Shown here piece after piece: positions 19,642 through 30,992 of a DNA stretch of 64,000 nucleotides. This stretch comes from Gracilaria domingensis (taxonomy: Eukaryota; Rhodophyta; Florideophyceae; Gracilariales; Gracilariaceae): contig VCMS01000018.1 of the NCBI GenBank assembly GCA_022539475.1, forward strand, positions 124,001-188,000. Direction: 5' to 3'. The position numbers and the translations under genes are program-made. The notes beneath the pieces were generated by a model. That model was not told where the DNA came from. It saw nothing but the letters and a program-made list of their open reading frames with translations, and did not search any database. The number at the start of each line of letters is the position of its first letter. Position 1 is the first letter of the stretch.

Positions 19642-22080
19642 ATGGGCATAACGCCGATAAAGCGAAATAGTACGCACCGAAACAAGAGTGGACAGAAGAA
19701 GAGAAGAGCATCGGATGATACGAATCAGGCTACAAGCACCGCACTTTCTAAACAGAAGTCGTCTACGACGAAGGAGAGAGTCAGTGGGCGTCCTTCTACA
19801 GTATTCTCTCGCCCATCTTGCAGCGGAGTGTCTTCCGGAATTGCGTCAAGAATTCGTGGATCAGCGAACGATGTCGTGCCGTCAACTGCCGATATTGCAA
19901 ATCGTGCATCTGTGTCTGCTCTGGGAGAAGAGGAGGTAACTCGGCCCAGCGGGCCAGGACCGGAGGGCATGACAAATGGAACTGAAGAGGTTCGTATGAC
20001 ACCAAAACTTTCACGTCCCCGCCCGATATCGAAGACTGGAGCTACTGGGGTTACGCTGCCCAGTGGATCTGGACAACAAGACATAATGACGAGAAGTCGT
20101 GAGAACCCTAATATATTACGATCGTCACGTCCCTCCCTGTCATCTAGAACTGGGGTTGCTATGAATCGTATTATGCCTCGCAATAGGTCCGGACAAGGGA
20201 GAAAGACAATAAGAAATCGAGAGACGACTGATAGGCGAGTTACTCCTCGACCTTCCCCCCTTTCCAGAACGGGGGCCGCTGCAGCTCGTACGAGGCCCAA
20301 TTCATCTGATATACGATACCATGGAGGAGGACATACACGGGAGTTGGAGCTGTGAGCCGTGCCAAGGGTGGACACAGAAAACCTGCAGCATCTCGTGTCT
20401 AAGGGTATGGCACATGAGGATAGTTCCGATAACGAAATAACACCGAATCCTGCGTCATTACCGGGGCCTGTCGCCGAAGAGGCTAGGGAAATACCGGAAA
20501 ATATCCACACTGGTGTGAATTCAACCTCGATGAACAGAGGTGATCTTTTAAATGAACTGAATTGCTTGAAACAAAAGGTTAAGACTCTACAAGAGGACTT
20601 GATGGTTCGGGGTATTCTAGTGAAGGTCGCCCAAGAGCAGAGTACGGCTTTGAAAAAGAGGCTTGAGGAGAAGGATCTAGTCATTCAAGGGCTAAGAAGG
20701 GCACTGAAACAGGAGGGAGAGAGGAGTACACGTGCTGGTGAACCTGGGCAGATAGGTCGAAGGAAGCATAAAATTGAGGTGTGCGACGAGTTTCCAGGGG
20801 TTGCTCGAGCAGTTTATTACAACATGCTGACGTGGGCAAAGAGAGAAACAAGTGAGCTATGGCTCGAAGGTGCGTTGCTCACCCAAAATTATGGTAACCG
20901 TGCCGAGAAGATGGAAGACGCAACTGAGAGTGGGGAAGGACTTATGGAGCCGGAGGAAGGTGGTTCATATCTGGTTCCTAAAACCCCCGTGGAGCTCTTG
21001 GGCGGTTTTGGCTTGTTCAAACCGTCGGTAGAGGGAGGGGCAGATCCTTTGCTGCAGAAAATGGTTGAAAGCGAGTTGAAAGAGTTGAGCTGGGAAGGTA
21101 TTAGAAAAGGATCTCTTACCGACAGGTGTATACTGGAACTTTGTGCAGATATGTGCCTTAGACAGAGAATGCGGCAAACCATGAGTGACGTCGTGGGCGT
21201 TTGAAAGAGAAATACGAGAGATAAACTATTTCTGCTCTTGGGCTACAATCTGATTTGGAGAAGAACAATGCTTGTAGAAGAGAATGCTGACGAACTCACA
21301 ATGCAGTTGAAGGAAGTGCAGGAGAACATACTGCGTCTCGACGACAATGGTGCACCGAACACTTCATTGTGGAGAGAAGACCCATTTGTTCGTCTAAAGT
21401 ACTCCAATGGAGACGATGTGTAGGATATGACGACGGAAGATCAAGACATGTTCTTTCGAAACCGTGTCGGGGTACAAGTGCTGAAGGAGTTTATTGGGTA
21501 TGATGTGGAAGACAAGGATACGGGCACCTTTTTAGATGGCACAATGCTGTTGCTCGCACGTTTAGACGCTTGGGTGCTGACGGTTGTGAGCCTTCTAAGT
21601 ACGGATCTATCAAGGAGTGGCCAGAGACAGAAACTGTTTACAAAGAAGTTTGCCCAACTGCTACCTCTGTGTTTAAAGAATGTTCTGGGGGATGTGAGGC
21701 AACATGTCTTGAGGACCAATTCCAGCGAGTTTCATAATTATGGAACGACAACGGAAGACTGGACTAAGGTTCTTGGTAATGACATGAGAGAGGCTACATT
21801 TGGATATCGAATGCCGTCGAACGGAAAACCTTACCTCACTGTGAAAGAACAATTTTTTATTGACAGTGTGAGCCGAAGATTGGGGTCTATTAGCGATTGT
21901 TTCGTTGGTAAATGCGAGGAAGGGGATATGGAGTTCAAGGAAATGGACATGAACGATTTTCGAAGTAGCACAGGATCACAAGAAAAGGCACCACAAGGTG
22001 AACATGTAGAGGACGGAGCCCTTAATGTTCAAGGCTGTACAAAACCAACGTGCTCAGTTGTTCCTTCATCTGAATCATGA
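19642..22080 (+). pseudogene. Large coiled-coil protein of the transposon
   Basis: One frame runs from the ATG at 19,642 (MGITPIKRNS) to 22,080, about 812 codons. It is broken only by three stops: TGA at 20,353, TGA at 21,202 and TAG at 21,421. There is no frameshift. The first 240 residues are basic and Ser/Arg/Pro-rich with repeated SRTG-type motifs, similar in style to the ParB-like protein. A strong coiled coil follows (about 20,540-20,720: NELNCLKQKVKTLQEDL and KKRLEEKDLVIQGLRRAL). The C-terminal 400 residues look globular (MTTEDQDMFFRNRVG, YGTTTEDWTKVLGNDM) but match nothing I know. It is convergent with the transposase and overlaps its 3' end by about 50 bp, which suggests that both belong to one element. 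The stops could be decay by point mutation only, or, less likely, read-through. Confidence 0.6.
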
Positions 22081-25000
22081 TAGAATCGATTGATGTAGAA
22101 TCGGTGTTGGAACCATTGAAGTGGAGGACGAAAAGGTGGAGCAGGGTAGTTTCCGCGACAAACATGGACTGTTCCCTGTAGTGCAGAAGCCGGAACCATC
22201 CCGTACCAAGGAGTTAACTCTACGAAAGTCTCCGTTTTGGACTGACGAGGGAACGGAAGATTGTGGTTCTTTTCATCATTTGTAGCCCACTGTAAAGATA
22301 TGCATTTCAATATGTGGTCGATGTTTGTTGAGGGGGTTAAAACCTCGAAATACCGGACGAATGCCACCTCTGGTGCGGTAAGTGCAGAATCAAGGAGAGA
22401 TATTCGAATCAGAGCGCCCACCTGGGCAACCCAGGTCTCTGAATCTTCTCCGCTTACCAATACAGTGGAAAACTTTGGCTTTTTACTGGGACCAAATGCT
22501 GGAGAAGCGAAGACTCGTTGGATGATGGGGTATTTGGGTCGTCCCAGCTTAAGTGCCTTAGAAGACGAATGTAAGTGTTCAAGAGTTGGAACGAAACCGC
22601 CTTTCACGAGGGCCGAATTCACCAGAGTTATCTTTGTCTTTTCTGGGAAGTATGTAATAGAGTGCTCATCCAGTGTTTCTTTCACGAGACTGAGGAAAGG
22701 AGGATGGGCCTGTTCACCAATTTGGTCAAGAATCGACCTTGTGTCCGTACTTGAGAACATCTCTCTAACAGCAGTCCGTGTTTTTGAACTGGAAATACTT
22801 GAAACAAATTGTTGAAGAGCTCGTAAAGTGAAAGAACGCCCTCTCATTGCAAACCGAGGAAGCTGTGTGGAAGTTCCTGGTAAACCTGGATTACGCTGGT
22901 AAGGAGTATTGCCATTCCATTGCTTTCTAACATGTCCGTGCTCAATGGAGCGAATAGTCTCCTCCACAGCCGTTGCTGTTCTTCTGGACGTCTTTTTGTA
23001 GTGTCTCTTAAATAGCAGGTGTGCATGTTCGTATATGCCTGCGTCGTGGTACTTGATACTTCCCAGACGGCGAATATCGTCCACGAGATGATCGAGAAGA
23101 TGAAACTTCAAAGTTCCGAGTCTGGAGGGAGGAAAATCCGCCAGAATCTTTGTTGCAGAACGCTTGAAGGCTTCAATTACCGAATTAAGACACAGAAGAG
23201 AGCTTTCAGTCCAATACGGGTCACGATTGTATCTGAATAAGGTCGAAAGCAAGTCCTAGTACTGAGAGAAGACGGTTGTGATTGGGGCAACGTCCTGTTC
23301 TCCACAGCATATGTCAAAGAATGTTCCTATGAAGGGGAAGACCATGTCAAGTGCTTCGTAGTTTTTGGCCTCCAGCATTCCACGGAGACCGTCTTTCGTG
23401 AAGATACCATTCTAAGATTTGCCTTTCTCCTGCGTGGAGACATCGATATGTAAACCTTTGGTAGGTGAATCGCGTTCTATGGCAGCTAGAATTGCGTTTG
23501 CAGGGTTGAGGAGTTGGGTGCGTATCGTTCGAAATGAACGCGATGCAGATGTTCCTATTGTGATGCACAGGGTGTCTCACTGCAGTCTCTCGATTTTGGC
23601 CGTTTTTATCAGCTTCGAGATGCCGAGATGCAAGTTGTTTAATGGTTCGAATGAGAATATACTGTATGGAGACAATCCCGGGATCATTCCAAGGCTTACG
23701 GGAGTTTCGAGGAACGAAGGAATGAGAGATATGGAATTTGAACGCATCAGAGTATCCGCCTGACATCTCCTCTCCCTTGCACGACATGGACGTCTTTCCG
23801 CCTCGTCTTTTTGTGCATGTTGCAAGATAGCTGTGTATGTCTTTCGGATGCTTTTCGTGTGCTTTTGAGAACGTCTGTTGAATGAGGTGGGAACAGGACT
23901 TCATAAAGATGAGCGAGGGGCTTTGCCTCTATGACACGGGCTTTCCATTTTGGTCCCATGAAGAATGGACAGAATGTCCTTAGCCTCAGGAATATCCGCA
24001 CAATAACTTGCAAGCAGAGGATGGCACACTCGACTTAGTTTGTCTTTGCCGATGAACTGAAAACCTTTCTTCTTGAGATTTAGAATGGGCTCCAGGACTT
24101 GACGAAGAGATTCTTGAAGGATTTGCATTCTGGACTCGCGTAGAGACTTGCTAGAAACGAATGGCATTGCGTCTGCTTCAGATGCGGAAATTTCGATCAG
24201 TGTGGTAGGGAAGTATGCCACTACTGTGAGGTCATCACGGATGCACTTACGACGTAGCTCGTCGGAGAAGTTGAGAAATATGAGGTGAAGAGGATAGGCG
24301 GTAACCGATGTTTGCTTTAGAGTTGTTGAAGACTTATCGGTGTATACCTGCAGAAGACCTACGAAAGATTCACTGTAACTTATTTCTTGGGAGTACCACA
24401 CTATTCTACTATCCAAAGAGCCCATGACCATTTCCTTAAGTTTTGAGGTGGCGTCTCTTGCGAGAGAGCCGGACATGGGGTGAGATATTTTCGTGGAGTG
24501 GATCTGAGGTATAGGGTGGAAGAATGTGTTTTCGCTGTTAGCCAACTAGAGCTGTTTCACAAGTGTTTGAACGGGGTCTCTCGTGTAGAAGGTGGCGCTG
24601 AATTTACATCCTTCTCGCAAGACAGTTCTTCGATTGAAACCGTCTTTTGAGACGTATCGTTCGAAAATGGCGTTCTTCAGTTCTGTACAGCGCTTGGAAC
24701 TTGTTATGGTCTCGTTGAATCGCTTTTGCGAGAATCGCGGGTCGCGAAGTAGCCCATTTAGCTCGTCTGCTTCACGATGACCAAGGTTGGAAGCTACTGA
24801 AGCCAGAAAAACCGTGAGATAATCCATATTCAAATCACCGAAGGCCTCCTCAGAAGGCACTGGGCGGGAACTGCTTCCGTGTTCTCGCTCTAATGCCGCG
24901 GGACCCGGGGAAGGAGAAACACAATGCGAAGTGTCCGGAATGAGAGGGGCGCACGGAGTGGGGTCAACGATGTCCTCGGACACCAGAAGCTCGGGAAGGC

Positions 25001-25208
25001 GACAAGGGGCAGTGACCGTTTCCGAAGATGCGGGCGCGGGCGCGGAAAGCTTGAGACGCTTGCTTCTTCGAATGGGCCGCATATTGTCGTCTTCGAGCGC
25101 GGCTTTCAGACGAAACGGGCAATGGTTGACATGCTGTTGAAGAGATAAGACTCCTCGGCGAGTAACGAACGGACACCCACGCTTCTTATGTGTACAGTAG
25201 TAGACCAT
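22029..25208 (-). pseudogene. Plavaka/CMC-like transposase with in-frame stops
   Basis: A single minus-strand frame from the ATG at 25,208 (MVYYCTHKKRG) to 22,029 spans about 1,060 codons. It is interrupted by stops near 24,546 (TAG), 23,901 (TGA), 23,574, 23,412 and 23,260, with no frameshift seen. The N-terminus has a C-x6-C-x13-H-x3-C zinc-finger-like motif (YYCTHKKRGCPF, QQHVNHC). The middle carries LLQVYTDKSSTTLKQTSVTA, LHLIFLNFSDELRRK, and FEPLNNLHLGISKLIK, the D/E-PLH-x-LHLG motif of this transposase group. The C-terminal part has FHLLDHLVDDIRRLGSIKYH and YEHAHLLFKRHYKKTSRR. This order resembles Plavaka and related CMC/KDZ cut-and-paste transposases of fungi and algae. A homologous 5' fragment occurs at 62-63.2 kb. 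The superfamily is fairly sure, the exact family less so. Confidence 0.75.
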
Positions 25209-25304
25209 GGAAAGAAAAAATGAAGGTGAAACGACGACAAAGACGGCAAAAGAAGGTTGTCCGAAGGAAGAAGGAGGTCGTACGACAGTAAAGTTCGACT
25301 TCAA

Positions 25305-25630
25305 GCTGAGAGCGGAGAATATATTTTGAGTTTAAATCACGTGCTTTTGTTCAAAAAGGAACGTAGGTACACGTCGACCTCAACACAAGGGTGTACTTCT
25401 CGTATTATCTACCACTGGTTATAAACCTGTGGTTTCGCAACGTTGTAGGCTGTACACCTGTCTAATCTGGCACAGAAATAAATCTTTTCCCTCCGCCGCC
25501 GCCGCCGCGCCTCCGGCGTCCTACCTACCGTTACCGTCGTGATCCGTGCCATCCACATCCTCGCGTTCTACTCCGCTCCGTCGTACCTTTCTCCGCCCTC
25601 GCACTCGCTACGATGTAGAGTGCGGGGAAG
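25305..25630. other. Transposase 5' flank, with CCG microsatellite
   Basis: This is likely promoter sequence for the minus-strand transposase. A (CCG)n-type run lies at about 25,494-25,510. I see no TATA box that I would defend. Confidence 0.35.
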
Positions 25631-25634
25631 AGAA

Positions 25635-25711
25635 TGAGGTACGCTTCATGTCCGCCTAATGGAAGCCTTCATTAAGCGGACATCATCCGTATCTCACGGA
25701 TGTATTCCGTG
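25635..25711. repeat. Two consecutive hairpins
   Basis: An imperfect 27-bp stem pairs 25,635-25,661 (TGAGGTACGCTTCATGTCCG and on) with 25,670-25,696, with an 8-nt loop. It is followed at once by CACGGA-TGTAT-TCCGTG at 25,695-25,711. Together with the hairpins at 26.4 kb it forms an array upstream of the transposase. Confidence 0.7.
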
Positions 25712-25830
25712 CAGTCTTTTCGTACGTTCTTCCATATCCTTCTACGTATCTTTGCTATAAACAAACCAATCCTCACCACGTCTCTTCGCGCTCTGCGACA
25801 TGTAAACGGCAGGAAATAAGCTTTGGGTTA

Positions 25831-26289
25831 CTTTTGCGAGTTCCTAGGCCCCTCCACTTTTCTAGCGCAACGTTTCTGTTTTGTTTTTCAATGGTACGTT
25901 CCATCGCATTTCAAATGTATCCAACGGAGCATTGACTAACTTGATCTTGAGAGAAGAAATGAAATTGGTCGTTTCCCTGCCTGACTGCTCGGGAAAGGCG
26001 TTTCTGGTACTTGGTTGGGACATAGGCTGCATTCTCGTTTATCGCATCTTGCGGTATGTTTGCTGCATGAGCATTCTTGGTGTCGTTGCTTGTGAGTTCT
26101 CGCTTCGAGATTTTTCGCGTTTTACGATGAAAGGATTGTTGCTAATCTAACCGATCCCTTTTCTTCTTCTTCTTCCTTTTGCGAGTTACTAGGTTCCTTG
26201 ACTTTTCTAGCGCAACGTTTCTGTTTTGCTTCATTAATGGTACGTTCCATCGCATTTCAAATGTGTCCAACGGAGCATTGACTAACTTA
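25831..26289. repeat. Direct repeat pair of ~113 bp
   Basis: Sequence 25,831-25,943 recurs at 26,176-26,289. Shared blocks include CTTTTCTAGCGCAACGTTTC and CGTTCCATCGCATTTCAAAT, and both end in GGAGCATTGACTAACTT. The spacer is about 230 bp and has no recognisable gene. It looks like a subterminal repeat of the neighbouring transposon. Confidence 0.7.
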
Positions 26290-26361
26290 TGGATACTTTC
26301 TGCTTGAGTATACTGGTAAATGACTATTGATGCGGACGTAGCTCACGAGTTGCAGGTGCAG

Positions 26362-26537
26362 GTTCCTCAAGTGGGGAACCATGCATTTGGGCATGGTTTC
26401 CTACTTGAGGAACGGAGAGGATGAGGTGCTTCGCGCCTCATCCTATCGGAGTGCGTATGTGTTCTACCGATACCGCGCTTTGATGGAGGTGCAGTCTGCG
26501 GCAGCTGGCGCAGATTGCGCCTACACCCGCTCCATCA
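26362..26537. repeat. Three consecutive strong hairpins
   Basis: Hairpin 1 pairs 26,362-26,384 (GTTCCTCAAGTGGGGAACCA and on) with 26,391-26,413 around a 6-nt loop. Hairpin 2 pairs AGGATGAGG at 26,418-26,426 with CCTCATCCT at 26,436-26,444. Hairpin 3 has TGATGGAG (26,481) with CTCCATCA (26,530) and an inner stem GCAGTCTGCG (26,491) with CGCAGATTGC (26,509). Confidence 0.7.
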
Positions 26538-26794
26538 TGGGGAAATGGTACATGTAATAAAGCGAAGTAGTGGTTAGCAAAAGCCGTCGATAGAAGAATA
26601 GATACGAATAAAACGGTATGATTTCATAATGGGCATCATCTGTACTAGCACCAGTATTCCATGCGTTGCAGAGTATCATTCCGTAGAACGTATCGTATAA
26701 TGTGCACCTTAATGGAAACTGAACCTAGGCTTCGCGAAATACCGTTCAGGTAGTCCTCGACTAAAGAACTAGCACGAGTGGAAAACCCACCAGT

Positions 26795-27810
26795 ATTTAC
26801 TGCACAGCGATTCTGGACGACCCAAGCAATTATCTCCCAATTTTGAAATAATTGATCTCGATATTTTTTCAAAATATTTACTGGACGACCCTTGCCACTT
26901 TCTGGACGACTCTCGCCAAAAACTAGCATCTGCAAGAGACAGACGTTGTGCAGTCTCCATATTGCAAACCCCAGACGAATTGCAAGTCTTCAACGCGGCA
27001 ATCAAGGTAACGAAGCTTCATCACCGAGATCCAGAACCAATAAGCACTTTAGAGTTTCTCACCTTCAATAATGGCAAAAGGCAGCGAATACCGCAAAACA
27101 TCTGGGGCCGGACTTTTCTGGAAGAATCTGCTCACAGATACCTCGCCGATAAGAAGCTAGCGCGAACATGCACGGTAAAAAGATGGGAATCCATGTCGGC
27201 AAGAGCAAGAATCAATTTATTACATTCAGTGTGTATCGCCGAAATAGAAGTCACGTACTTCGATTGAGATAGTGGCTACACAGTTTTCACGTTCTATGCA
27301 CATCTCAAACGAGGAAAAATTTGCGGCGTAAAAGCCACACCAGACAGTTATAATAGAGCTCATCGCTGCTCCCATTGTCCATACACAGATGAAAGACGCA
27401 TCGAAAGCACGAAAATTGATGCGCTAAAGAAGCGGATACCTGTCATCGACTGTGTACGCTCAGAACTGAGCGAATAATACGATTCTAGGCAATTATTGCA
27501 ACTTTCAAAAGATCATGTTCAGGAAAGTGGTCTCTCGGAACAAGTATCGGCATATCTCGAGACTAACTTCGGAGCATTCGCTTCGAATCCACTCTCGAAA
27601 CGAGTTCAGATTAAAATACCCGAAGGTGGAAGTTATGCAACCGAAGAAAATCGGGATGTCAAACTAGTTACGTGCCAGAGATGTAATGGGTATACGTTCT
27701 TGATTGCTCCAGAATTCCAGAAATGCCCGCAGTGCAAAGCACGTGGGTACCACCCTTGTATGAATTGCACCACATTCCGGCCACCACAGCGAAAGTCGTT
27801 CTTTTCGTGA
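26795..27810 (+). pseudogene. Zinc-ribbon protein with two in-frame stops
   Basis: One plus frame stays coding-like from about 26,795 to 27,810 (about 338 codons) and is broken only by TGA at about 27,265 and TAA at about 27,475. The N-terminal part is mixed alpha/beta (FEIIDLDIFSKYLLDDPCHF, LQTPDELQVFNAAIKVTKLH). After the first stop comes HRCSHCPYTDERR. The end has TCQRCNGYTFLIAPEFQKCP, then QCKARGYHPCMNC, giving CxxC-x14-CxxC and a further CxxC, which looks like one or two zinc ribbons. I do not recognise the family. It starts next to the hairpin array at 26.4-26.5 kb and precedes the inverted duplicated element. The start codon is unknown because the 5' end has decayed or lies in an unidentified exon. 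Confidence 0.45.
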
Positions 27811-28003
27811 TACAGTTCTCGTACTGGGGTTTCTGAACGAGAACCTATCGCGCATTGTCATTCTTATCCGCCTCCGATCATTCATACCCTTCAAGTTTGT
27901 GAAACTAATACGTGCCAAGAACCAAGGCAAAAGATGAAAACGGAACAGAAATAAAGAAGTGAAGTCACCTTATGCAGTATAGCGCGCAACCACGGCGACA
28001 AAA

Positions 28004-28495
28004 CTACAAGGCGAACTGTAGCACATGCAAAGCGTACCAAAACCTCGGTCGTACCGCGAAGATTTTCATCCTCCTCAGATAATTGGGCAGCTGTCTTTGG
28101 AAGTCTTTAATTGCGAGCGCTGCAGCTCTCTCTCTAATAGCGAAAGTTTCCGTCTCGCGAAAAAGTCGATGGGGTATTGAAAAAAGGGACTGTCGCTGCC
28201 ACGCCTTCTGAAAAGCCCTTGTCAATTATGTTAGAGTCAATAAATTGGGGGCATCTGTACGGTTCATAGGTGACATATGTATCATTGAGTTGCTGAAATC
28301 TACGATCTGAATGAGATAGAAAAGCTTCAATTCCTGTGACTGCGTGTGCGGCGCCCCATTGCATTCGCGCTGTTTTGAGTCGCCGTTTTCTTCCGCGGTA
28401 TGAAAGGAGTCAGCATCTCTATCAGTGTCCCGCAGTGAAACGGCGCGAAGCAGTGCATTGGTGACTGGCTTGTGTGCGGCAGGCTGCAGAAACAT
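28004..28495 (-). pseudogene. Block A2, left copy of the inverted element
   Basis: The minus-strand translation contains DRDADSFHTAEENG, QRECNGA and LIQIVDF. After a frameshift at about 28,290 it continues FQQLNDTYVTYEPYRCPQF and IDSNIIDKGFSEG. The right copy at about 34,405-34,650 has SDADSFHTAEENG, QREGNGA, LIQSVQFHQLN and IESNIIAKGSSEP. The protein is acidic and Ser-rich, and its function is unknown. The frameshift marks this copy as the more decayed one. Confidence 0.5.
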
Positions 28496-29058
28496 ATCGC
28501 CAATAGTTAGATCAGTGAGGACTTTTTTTGAACCTGTCGCAGGTTCAGCTCCATGACTATGAGGTTTTTAAGCTGAAGGAAGTTCATCTCCTTCTTTAGT
28601 CATTTGCGACACATGGCGACAGTCCTCATTCGTTTGCTAGTTCGTCACTCGCTTCTTAAGCTCCTCCAGTTGCCAACCAGGCCAATCGGCGTGTTCTTAG
28701 GCCCTTTCCGAATGTTTTCTTAGTGCCAAGCAGTGCGTCACCCGATGAACAAAGGTTACTTTTAGGCCATGCAGCGCAGCAAATCTTTGCGCTGATTCGC
28801 GAGAACGAGGTGAATATTCACCATTCGTATTCGAATACGCTGAGGCGCTTATGGTGCCATGGAATCGCAGCGGCTGCACAAACCGCAGGGGCGCAGCGAT
28901 GAAGATAACGCGGAGAACCTGGGCGTCGCGGATATCAGTACCGAGAGCTTGGGTATGAGGGAGGAGTGCACGATGATTATAGAGCGGTGTGCTGGTCATC
29001 ATGGCCATGATGGTGAGTGCTAGAGTTCTCTCGTTGACAGCAACTGTAAGTACTAGGA

Positions 29059-29580
29059 TTATTGCGCAAATAAAACTGGACATTGTAAACTTAGGCTGCT
29101 GTCAAAGACTACAAATTCAGTAAAAACGCATGGAACTTGGAGGCATCTACAACGACGCAGATCCGGCTGCGGCGAAGGCAGCGGCGCAGCCTCTATCTCT
29201 TCATCGGCCGCGTGCGCCACGGGTGCCGTAGCCGCGGCGACAGGCGCGTCAGTGGTGGTCATTAGGATGATGGTGGAAACGACAACGCTGACCGCAGGCG
29301 AACGGAGCATGCTGACCGTATAGCTGCCCGGCAGAATGGTGGTGTGTGCGATGGATCTCGGCGTCATGCGGCGGAAAGAGGTATGCTGCAATGGCTCCAG
29401 TAACTCGTCGTTAACCGACGCCACTAGTGAACGGTTCCATTGCATAACAAATTGCTCATTAGAGTTGGGCGGCGCGTTTGTCAGCCATTCTACCCCAGCT
29501 AGTGTCCAAGCAGAAGCAAAACTGCCTCCCGAGAAACGAGCTTTCGTGCAAGCGCAAGTGATAAACATGATCATATGCAC
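29059..29580 (-). pseudogene. Block B, left copy of the inverted element
   Basis: An open minus-strand frame of 173 codons contains FVMQWNRSL, then LQHTSFRRMTPRSIAHTTIL and PGSYTVSM. The right copy (34,773-35,336) has FSIQFSWNHG, NTSFRGD and PPGSYIVSC at matching spacing. The C-terminal third is Ala/Pro-rich and may be out of frame. I do not recognise the family. Short beta-strand-like segments would suit a structural protein, but that is speculation. Confidence 0.4.
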
Positions 29581-30324
29581 GTTGCCCCTGCACTTCGGTG
29601 CTCAAATTATAAACATATCAGGAAGCAGAAGACGGAGATGCGCAACAACTCGCCGATTCCAACATGCGCACATAATGGGTCGAGAACCTTTTGTTGAACA
29701 ATGCCGCCGATGCATCCGACCGGAGGAGATTCTTTAGCTGGATGAGCCAAAGGTACAGAAAACGACTGCTCCTCGTTTCGGTGCCACGACCTGAAGACTG
29801 CCGCCAATCTCATGAGCTCCAACGTCTTCGATGATGCTTCAGTGGTATTGGCGAAAAACGAAGCTGTCGTACCTGATCACGATGGTGTACTGATTTTGCC
29901 TGTTGGGAGTCAGCTTGAATAGCAGACCTCACCAATTATGATTCGTGCCATTAGCGCAGACGTATGCGTCTAACTTTCTGTCGCTAGAAAAGCCTCTGTT
30001 CTACAATTATGTTGCAGTTCAGCTGTTATGTCGGACAACCGCGTAGTGCTAGACATCTGTCCTGGGCCATTTTGTGAAAGTCTACCACGCTATCATCCCG
30101 ATATGAGACACACCAAAATATCATCCGCTGTGCTGCTACACATTCCGTGTCTTCATCTCCATACAAGCATTACGTCTCTGTTTCTCATATTAATCAGTCA
30201 ATTTTATCAATGGACGCCTCGCAGACATATGAAAACGCCTACACTCGAATACGGAGTCACTGTTGGTCCTTTCGATTATTCCCGACACTCAGGGATTCTA
30301 TGTTCAATACCGAAGGTAGGTAAT

Positions 30325-30516
30325 CTAACACACCTCAGCAAGAAACTGCCATTCCGCACAACTGGAACTGCGTCTTTCAATGTCTGGGCACAGTTTTAAC
30401 GCCAGAAGTGGAATGGATACTATGTTATTTGTTTTCCGCAAAGGTTGTAGTTCCGACTTTTGGGGAATCCATGAATGGCACCAAGCATCGATCTCGAAGG
30501 TATGCCTTACCTGCAC
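30325..30516 (-). pseudogene. Block A1, left copy of the inverted element
   Basis: Minus-strand VRHTFEIDAWCHSWIPQKSE matches the DNA of the right copy near 33,958-34,150, where the better preserved frame reads GTIHGFQTKRERELLP and on. Frames differ between the copies, so at least one is shifted. Function unknown. Confidence 0.45.
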
Positions 30517-30611
30517 AATTTATATATGTCCTTTACTGACAAACTGAGTATTATTTCAAGACGGAAAGTCTTTGATAAATGGCATCAAAATGCCGTCGTT
30601 GTCGCCCCTGT

Positions 30612-30881
30612 TTAAAGACATTTTGCGGTACCTCTTGCGAAACTTACGTTTCTTCTTACTGTACCGTTCTCTTCGCGTCTCATTCTCTCTGCTCGGTTAG
30701 CGCGGATAATTCTGTATCTTCTTTTCTTCACTTCAGATTTGGAAGTAGAAAGTGAAGAGAGCTTCCGCTTATGCTGCTTACTCTTACACAGAGCTTCGAC
30801 CACCCGTGAATGAGGCATTGACTTGTTGTAAACTGTCATTTTTGTCAGCGTGTCGCACTGCGGAACAGTTTGCACGTTCAA
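30612..30881 (-). pseudogene. Lys/Arg-rich protein block, left copy
   Basis: The minus-strand frame has MPHSRVVEALCKSKQHKRKL, then SEVKKRRYRIIRANRAERMR and NGTVRRN. It is highly basic, like a nucleic-acid-binding tail. The same DNA occurs inverted at about 33,630-33,830 (ATGCCTCATTCATGG, AGAGAATGAGACACGC, ACGGTACAGTAAGAAGAAA), but there the frame is broken. Confidence 0.45.
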
Positions 30882-30992
30882 ATTAAAGGATTTTATTCTA
30901 TGCGGGACTTAATCGTGTGGTATGCAAACGTAACCAGATGCCCTGATCTCCTCCTCTGCATCAAATTTATTCGAACTGGGCGACGGACCATG

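Noticed and set aside
19642-25208. Reassigned stop codons (alternative genetic code) as explanation for in-frame stops
   Set aside because: The glycosyltransferase, epimerase and reductase-like genes are uninterrupted and end at ordinary stops, and both TAG and TGA as well as TAA occur inside the broken frames. A genome-wide reassignment does not fit.
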